NCBI GenBank assembly: GCA_021783385.1
Contig: JAJXTX010000022.1
Location: 10,835-21,414, forward strand
Reading direction: 5' to 3'
DNA from: Pseudomonadota bacterium
GTDB taxonomy: Bacteria; Pseudomonadota; Gammaproteobacteria; Xanthomonadales; Rhodanobacteraceae
Length of the DNA stretch: 10,580 bases
The notes below the pieces were generated by a model, which worked only from the letters and a program-made list of their open reading frames with translations, did no database searches and was not told the origin of the DNA. The position numbers and the translations under genes are program-made. This document shows, in pieces, positions 7,305 through 10,580 of the stretch. Positions within the stretch are counted from its first letter, which is position 1. Each line of letters starts with the position of its first letter.

Positions 7305-9305
7305 ATGCTCAATCCGCAACAACTGGCCGCCGTGGAACACTGCGACAGCCCGCTGCTGGTGCTGGCCGGCGCCGGCTCCGGCAAGACCTCGGTGATTACA
7401 CAGAAGATCGCGTGGCTGATCGCGCGCAGGCATCTGGCGCCGTCGAAGATCGCCGCGATCACCTTCACCAACAAGGCCGCGCGCGAGATGCGCGAGCGCG
7501 TCGCCCAGCTGGTCAGCGCCGAGGATGCGCAGGCGCTGACGGTGAGCACGTTCCACGCGCTGGGGCTGAAATTCCTGCAGATCGAGCACGCCCGCGCCGG
7601 CCTGCGCCGCGGCTTCTCGGTGCTGGATGCGGACGACAGCGGCGGCATCATCAAGGAGCTGGCGCCCAAGGGGGTGAAGCCCGATGTGCTGTTCGGCATC
7701 CGCAACCTGCTCAGCCGCGCCAAGAACGGTGGGCTCTCGCCGGAGCAGGCGCTGGCCGCCGCGCGCAGTCCGCGCGAGCTGGAGGCGGCGACGATCTACG
7801 AGATGTACCAACAGCGTCTCGCCGCGTTCAACGCGGTGGATTTCGACGACCTGATCCGGCTGCCGCTGCAGATCCTGGAATCCGACGAGGAGGCCCGCGC
7901 CACCTGGCGCGAGCGCCTGCGCTATCTGCTGGTGGACGAATACCAGGACACCAACGACGCGCAGTACCGGCTGCTGAAAGTGCTGGCCGGCGAGCGCGGC
8001 GGCATCACCTGCGTGGGCGATGACGACCAGTCGATCTACGCGTGGCGCGGCGCCAATCCGGAGAACATCGATCAGCTCGGCCGTGACTGGCCAAACCTGC
8101 GCGTGATCAAGCTGGAGCAGAACTACCGCTGCGGCAAGCGCATCCTGCGCGCGGCCAACCAGCTGATCGGCAACAACCCGCACCTGCACGAAAAGAAGCT
8201 GTGGAGCGAGCTGCCCGAAGGCGCGCCGATCCGCGTGCTGGAATGCAAGGAGGCCGAACACGAGGCCGAACGCGTCGCAGCGATCGCCACCGCGCTGGCC
8301 GAGAAGCACAAGGCGCGCTGGCATGACATCGCGGTGCTGTACCGCGGCAACTTCCAGGCGCGCCCACTGGAAAAGGCCTTCCGGCTGGCACGTATCCCCT
8401 ATCACCTCACCGGCGCGCTGTCCTTCCTCGACCGCGCCGAGGTGAAGGACCTGCTGTGCTACCTGCGCCTGCTGACCAACCCCAGCGACGACGCCGCGTT
8501 CCTGCGCGTGGTGAATGTGCCCAAGCGCGAGATCGGCGCCACCACGCTGGAAAACCTCGGCCGCATCGCGCAGAGCCGGCACTGCTCGCTGCTGGAAGCC
8601 ACCCGCAGCGACAGCGTGCTGCGCCAGCTCACGCCGCGTCCGGCGGCGGCGCTGGCGTCGTTCGCCAGCCTGCTGGACGAACTGCGCAGCGCCTCGATGC
8701 ACCAGGGCGCGGCCGATCTGGTCGAGACGATCCTGGCGCGCACTGGCTACGCCGCGCAGATCGCCGCCGGCACGCCCGACGCCAGCCTGCGCGAGCGCCG
8801 GCTGGGCAACCTGAAGGAGCTGGCCGACTGGTTCCGCGCGATGCAGAAGGGCAGCAGCGCCGGCGGGGTCACCTCCGGTGGCGACCTCGCCGCCCAGCTC
8901 GCGCTGCTCAGCCACGCCGACCGCGACGAGCCCGGCAACGCGGTGCGCATGATGACCCTGCACGCGGCCAAGGGGCTGGAGTTCCGCTTCGTCTTCATCG
9001 TCGGCTGCGAGGACGGCACGCTGCCGCACGAAGGCGCCATCGACGAGGGCCGCCTCGACGAGGAGCGGCGCCTGCTGTACGTAGGCATCACCCGCGCCAA
9101 GGAACTGCTGACGTTGTCGTGGTCGGCCAGGACCAGGCGCTACGGCGACGTCCACAGCAACCAGCCCAGCCGCTTCCTGCATGAGCTGCCGCAGGCCGAC
9201 CTGCACTGGCAGGGCAAGGATCCCGAAGCGGACCAGGAAGTCACCCGCGAAACCGCGCAGTCGCACATGCAGAAGATTGCCGCGATGCTGGCGGGTGGTG
9301 ATTGA
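7305..9305 (+). CDS. rep: ATP-dependent DNA helicase Rep (UvrD/Rep superfamily 1A)
   Basis: Rep is a 3'-5' superfamily 1A helicase that travels with the replisome and removes protein roadblocks. The 666 residues are close to E. coli Rep (673) and shorter than UvrD (720), and the N-terminus [10 protein letters not shown] matches Rep. Motifs in order are Walker A GAGSGKT (22-28), Ia TFTNKAARE (53-61), [10 protein letters not shown] (82-91), Walker B VDEYQDTN (210-217), [16 protein letters not shown] (238-250), IV EQNYR (271-275), [11 protein letters not shown] (551-560) and [10 protein letters not shown] (593-600). All are intact. The start has only a weak GGA 4 nt upstream, but no better in-frame start exists. 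The gene is divergent from tdk and convergent with the AI-2E-family gene, so it appears to be monocistronic. Confidence 0.95.
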   Translation: MLNPQQLAAVEHCDSPLLVLAGAGSGKTSVITQKIAWLIARRHLAPSKIAAITFTNKAAREMRERVAQLVSAEDAQALTVSTFHALGLKFLQIEHARAGLRRGFSVLDADDSGGIIKELAPKGVKPDVLFGIRNLLSRAKNGGLSPEQALAAARSPRELEAATIYEMYQQRLAAFNAVDFDDLIRLPLQILESDEEARATWRERLRYLLVDEYQDTNDAQYRLLKVLAGERGGITCVGDDDQSIYAWRGANPENIDQLGRDWPNLRVIKLEQNYRCGKRILRAANQLIGNNPHLHEKKLWSELPEGAPIRVLECKEAEHEAERVAAIATALAEKHKARWHDIAVLYRGNFQARPLEKAFRLARIPYHLTGALSFLDRAEVKDLLCYLRLLTNPSDDAAFLRVVNVPKREIGATTLENLGRIAQSRHCSLLEATRSDSVLRQLTPRPAAALASFASLLDELRSASMHQGAADLVETILARTGYAAQIAAGTPDASLRERRLGNLKELADWFRAMQKGSSAGGVTSGGDLAAQLALLSHADRDEPGNAVRMMTLHAAKGLEFRFVFIVGCEDGTLPHEGAIDEGRLDEERRLLYVGITRAKELLTLSWSARTRRYGDVHSNQPSRFLHELPQADLHWQGKDPEADQEVTRETAQSHMQKIAAMLAGGD

Positions 9306-9368
9306 CCGGCACGCAAGGCGGATTTTTCATCCTGCGGCGACTGCCCGGCAAACGGCGCCCAACTTCGA

Positions 9369-10400
9369 TCACACCAGCCGCTCGGCTTCCAGCTCGCTCT
9401 TCAGGTAGGCGTAGTAGATCGGCGCGGCGATCACGCCGGCCAGGCCGAAGGCCGCTTCCATCAGCAGCATGGCCATCAGCAGCTCCCACGCGCGGGCGTT
9501 GATCTGGGTGCCGACGATGCGGGCGTTGAGGAAGTATTCCAGCTTGTGGATCAACAGCAGGAAGCCCAGCGCGGCAATGCCCACGCCCAGCGATACCGAC
9601 AGCGCGGCAATCGTGATCGCGGTGTTCGACAGCAGGTTGCCGACCACCGGCAGCAGGCCGACGATGAAGGTGACCACCACCAGCGTCTTGGCCAGCGGCA
9701 CGTGGATGCCGAACAGCGGCAGCGCGCCGAGCAGGAAGATCGCGGTGCAGGCAGTGTTGATCAGCGAGATCTTGAGCTGTGCGAACACGATGTTGTGGAA
9801 CGCCGCCGCCAGTCGCCGGCAGCGCAGTCCCAGCGCCGCGGCGAGCGGGCCGACCTGGTGCGCGGGGCGGGTGTGGCTGAGCGCGATGATCGCGCCCAGC
9901 ACCAGGCCGATCAGGATGTGCACGAACAGCCGCACCGCTTCCTTGCCGGCCAGTTGCAGCGTGCCCGCATGCTTGCGCGCCAGCTCCGCCGCGCTCACGC
10001 GCAGGTTGTCGACGCTGTCCGGCAGGTGGTCGACCAGCACCGCCGGCAGTTGCTGACGGGCCTTTTCCACCAGCGGCATCAGCTGCTGTTGCCACAGCAG
10101 CTCGGGGTTGCCGATCTCGTTGCGAAAGAAGCTGATCACGCCGAGGATCAGCAGGATCAGCAGGCCCACCACGATCGCCCCCAGCACGGTCACCACCAGC
10201 ACCCGCGCGCGGTCGCCGGAGATGCGCTGACCGAGCAGCGGAGTCATCGCCTGCACCAGTTCGTAGACCAGCAGGCCGGCGAGCAGCGCCGGCAGCATGC
10301 GCAGGCCGAGGACGAGCAGCAGCATCGCGGCCGCCAGTACATAGCTGATGATGCGGATGGTGAGGGACGCATCGCGCAGCGGCGGCAGCGGAGTATCCAT
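9369..10400 (-). CDS. AI-2E family transporter (PerM/TqsA/YdiK-like membrane protein)
   Basis: This is a 343-residue inner-membrane protein with hydrophobic segments at about 15-34, 36-50, 66-92, 157-176, 205-230, 236-265, 266-286 and 305-331, fitting the eight-span AI-2E family. The GLLPVVGNLLSNT segment (248-260) is the conserved family motif (usually 'P..G..is..p'), and ISLINTACTAIFL (211-223) corresponds to the conserved region before it. The 65-residue stretch at 93-156 is hydrophilic and amphipathic, as usual for the periplasmic or cytoplasmic insert. I chose MDTPLPPL at 10400; the frame extends further upstream but with low-complexity, non-family residues. Members include an autoinducer-2 exporter and Na+/H+ antiporters, so the substrate cannot be stated. 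It converges on rep with 63 bp between the stops. Confidence 0.92.
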   Translation of the reverse strand: MDTPLPPLRDASLTIRIISYVLAAAMLLLVLGLRMLPALLAGLLVYELVQAMTPLLGQRISGDRARVLVVTVLGAIVVGLLILLILGVISFFRNEIGNPELLWQQQLMPLVEKARQQLPAVLVDHLPDSVDNLRVSAAELARKHAGTLQLAGKEAVRLFVHILIGLVLGAIIALSHTRPAHQVGPLAAALGLRCRRLAAAFHNIVFAQLKISLINTACTAIFLLGALPLFGIHVPLAKTLVVVTFIVGLLPVVGNLLSNTAITIAALSVSLGVGIAALGFLLLIHKLEYFLNARIVGTQINARAWELLMAMLLMEAAFGLAGVIAAPIYYAYLKSELEAERLV

Positions 10401-10432
10401 GCGGGTCAGGTCCGTGGGGGTGCGGGCCCTCA

Positions 10433-10443
10433 GTCTGTCAGAC
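10433..10443. promoter_or_regulatory. Short perfect palindrome in a divergent intergenic gap
   Basis: GTCTG and CAGAC flank a single central T in the 123-bp gap between the AI-2E-family gene and the next gene. TGCGG (10421-10425) and CCGCA (10443-10447) form a second, overlapping pairing. It could be an operator for a dimeric regulator, but an 11-bp palindrome can occur by chance. No convincing -35/-10 pair was found nearby. Confidence 0.25.
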
Positions 10444-10510
10444 CGCATGCAATGGCGGCCAGCCCCGACACATCGCTGTCGTAGACTTTGCCCATGCTGA
10501 TGTGCCCCGT

Positions 10511-10516
10511 GAAGGA
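10511..10516 (+). promoter_or_regulatory. Ribosome binding site of the right-edge gene
   Basis: GAAGGA lies 7 nt before the ATG at 10524, which favours that start over the in-frame ATGs at 10494 and 10500. Confidence 0.6.
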
Positions 10517-10523
10517 ACTGTCC

Positions 10524-10580
10524 ATGCCGCACCGCCTGCCTGTCGCCCTGATCGCGCTGATCGCGCTGACCCTGCTGGCC
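10524..10580 (+). CDS. N-terminus of a probably exported protein (3' end outside window)
   Basis: Only 19 codons are visible, reading MPHRLPVALIALIALTLLA. A short basic N-terminus followed by a run of Ala, Leu and Ile is what a Sec signal peptide or a first membrane segment looks like. The start at 10524 is supported by GAAGGA at 10511-10516; two in-frame upstream ATGs (10494 and 10500) would add a more polar MLMCPVKELS-type leader and are less likely. The frame remains open to the last base of the window. It is divergent from the AI-2E-family gene. No lipobox cysteine is reached before the edge, so a lipoprotein cannot be excluded. The function is unknown. Confidence 0.6.
   Translation, partial: MPHRLPVALIALIALTLLA

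Noticed and set aside
7158..9266. Long open frame antisense to rep that runs continuously into tdk
   Set aside because: The family-typical tdk start is at 7157; the upstream extension is antisense to rep, low in complexity and unlike any thymidine kinase extension, so it is not a fusion.
9306..9368. Possible bidirectional terminator between rep and the AI-2E-family gene (GGAT/ATCC around a T-run)
   Set aside because: The stem is only 4 bp and the T-run is in the loop, not after the stem. It is not a credible intrinsic terminator.
10401..10532. 44-residue N-terminal extension of the AI-2E-family protein
   Set aside because: The extension is Arg/His-rich, contains no family similarity and would overlap the start region of the divergent gene. 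The start at 10400 gives the usual family length.

Overview
The window is GC-rich DNA (by eye roughly two-thirds G+C or more in most genes), densely coded and bacterial. Gene content and protein style (enteric-type 6-phosphogluconate dehydrogenase, MutM, type II thymidine kinase, Rep helicase, AI-2E-family membrane protein), with GTAG-headed palindromic repeats between genes, suggest a gammaproteobacterium of the Xanthomonadales/Lysobacterales, plausibly Rhodanobacteraceae. That placement is inference from style, not a database match. The region looks chromosomal. I see no tRNA, rRNA, CRISPR array, insertion sequence or phage gene.

Layout. Bases 1-3329 (+) hold a tight four-gene run: an ABC ATPase cut by the left edge, an ABC-2 permease, a GldG-like accessory protein with a membrane anchor at each end, and a short membrane-anchored protein resembling DUF4340. 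Together they look like a Gld-type ABC-2 exporter with unknown substrate. Bases 3393-5636 (+) hold gnd (oxidative pentose phosphate pathway) and mutM (8-oxoguanine repair), 6 bp apart. Bases 5649-5725 hold two perfect inverted copies of a 24-bp GTAG-headed palindrome, a REP doublet/REPIN-like element, between convergent genes. Bases 5722-7157 (-) hold tdk followed by an unrecognised 258-residue protein whose stop codon lies inside that repeat. Bases 7305-9305 (+) hold rep, divergent from tdk across a 147-bp gap with a second, different palindrome. Bases 9369-10400 (-) hold an AI-2E-family transporter, convergent with rep. A divergent signal-peptide-bearing gene starts at about 10524 (+) and runs off the right edge.

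Working together: the ABC cluster is one transcriptional and functional unit. gnd/mutM and tdk/unknown are probably co-transcribed pairs without an obvious shared pathway. mutM, tdk and rep all touch DNA precursors, repair or replication, but their proximity may be chance. Most of the region is ordinary housekeeping sequence. The points worth a second look are the REP doublet and the stop codon it supplies, the apparent loss of zinc ligands in thymidine kinase, the lower-GC permease gene, and the uncharacterised gene downstream of tdk.
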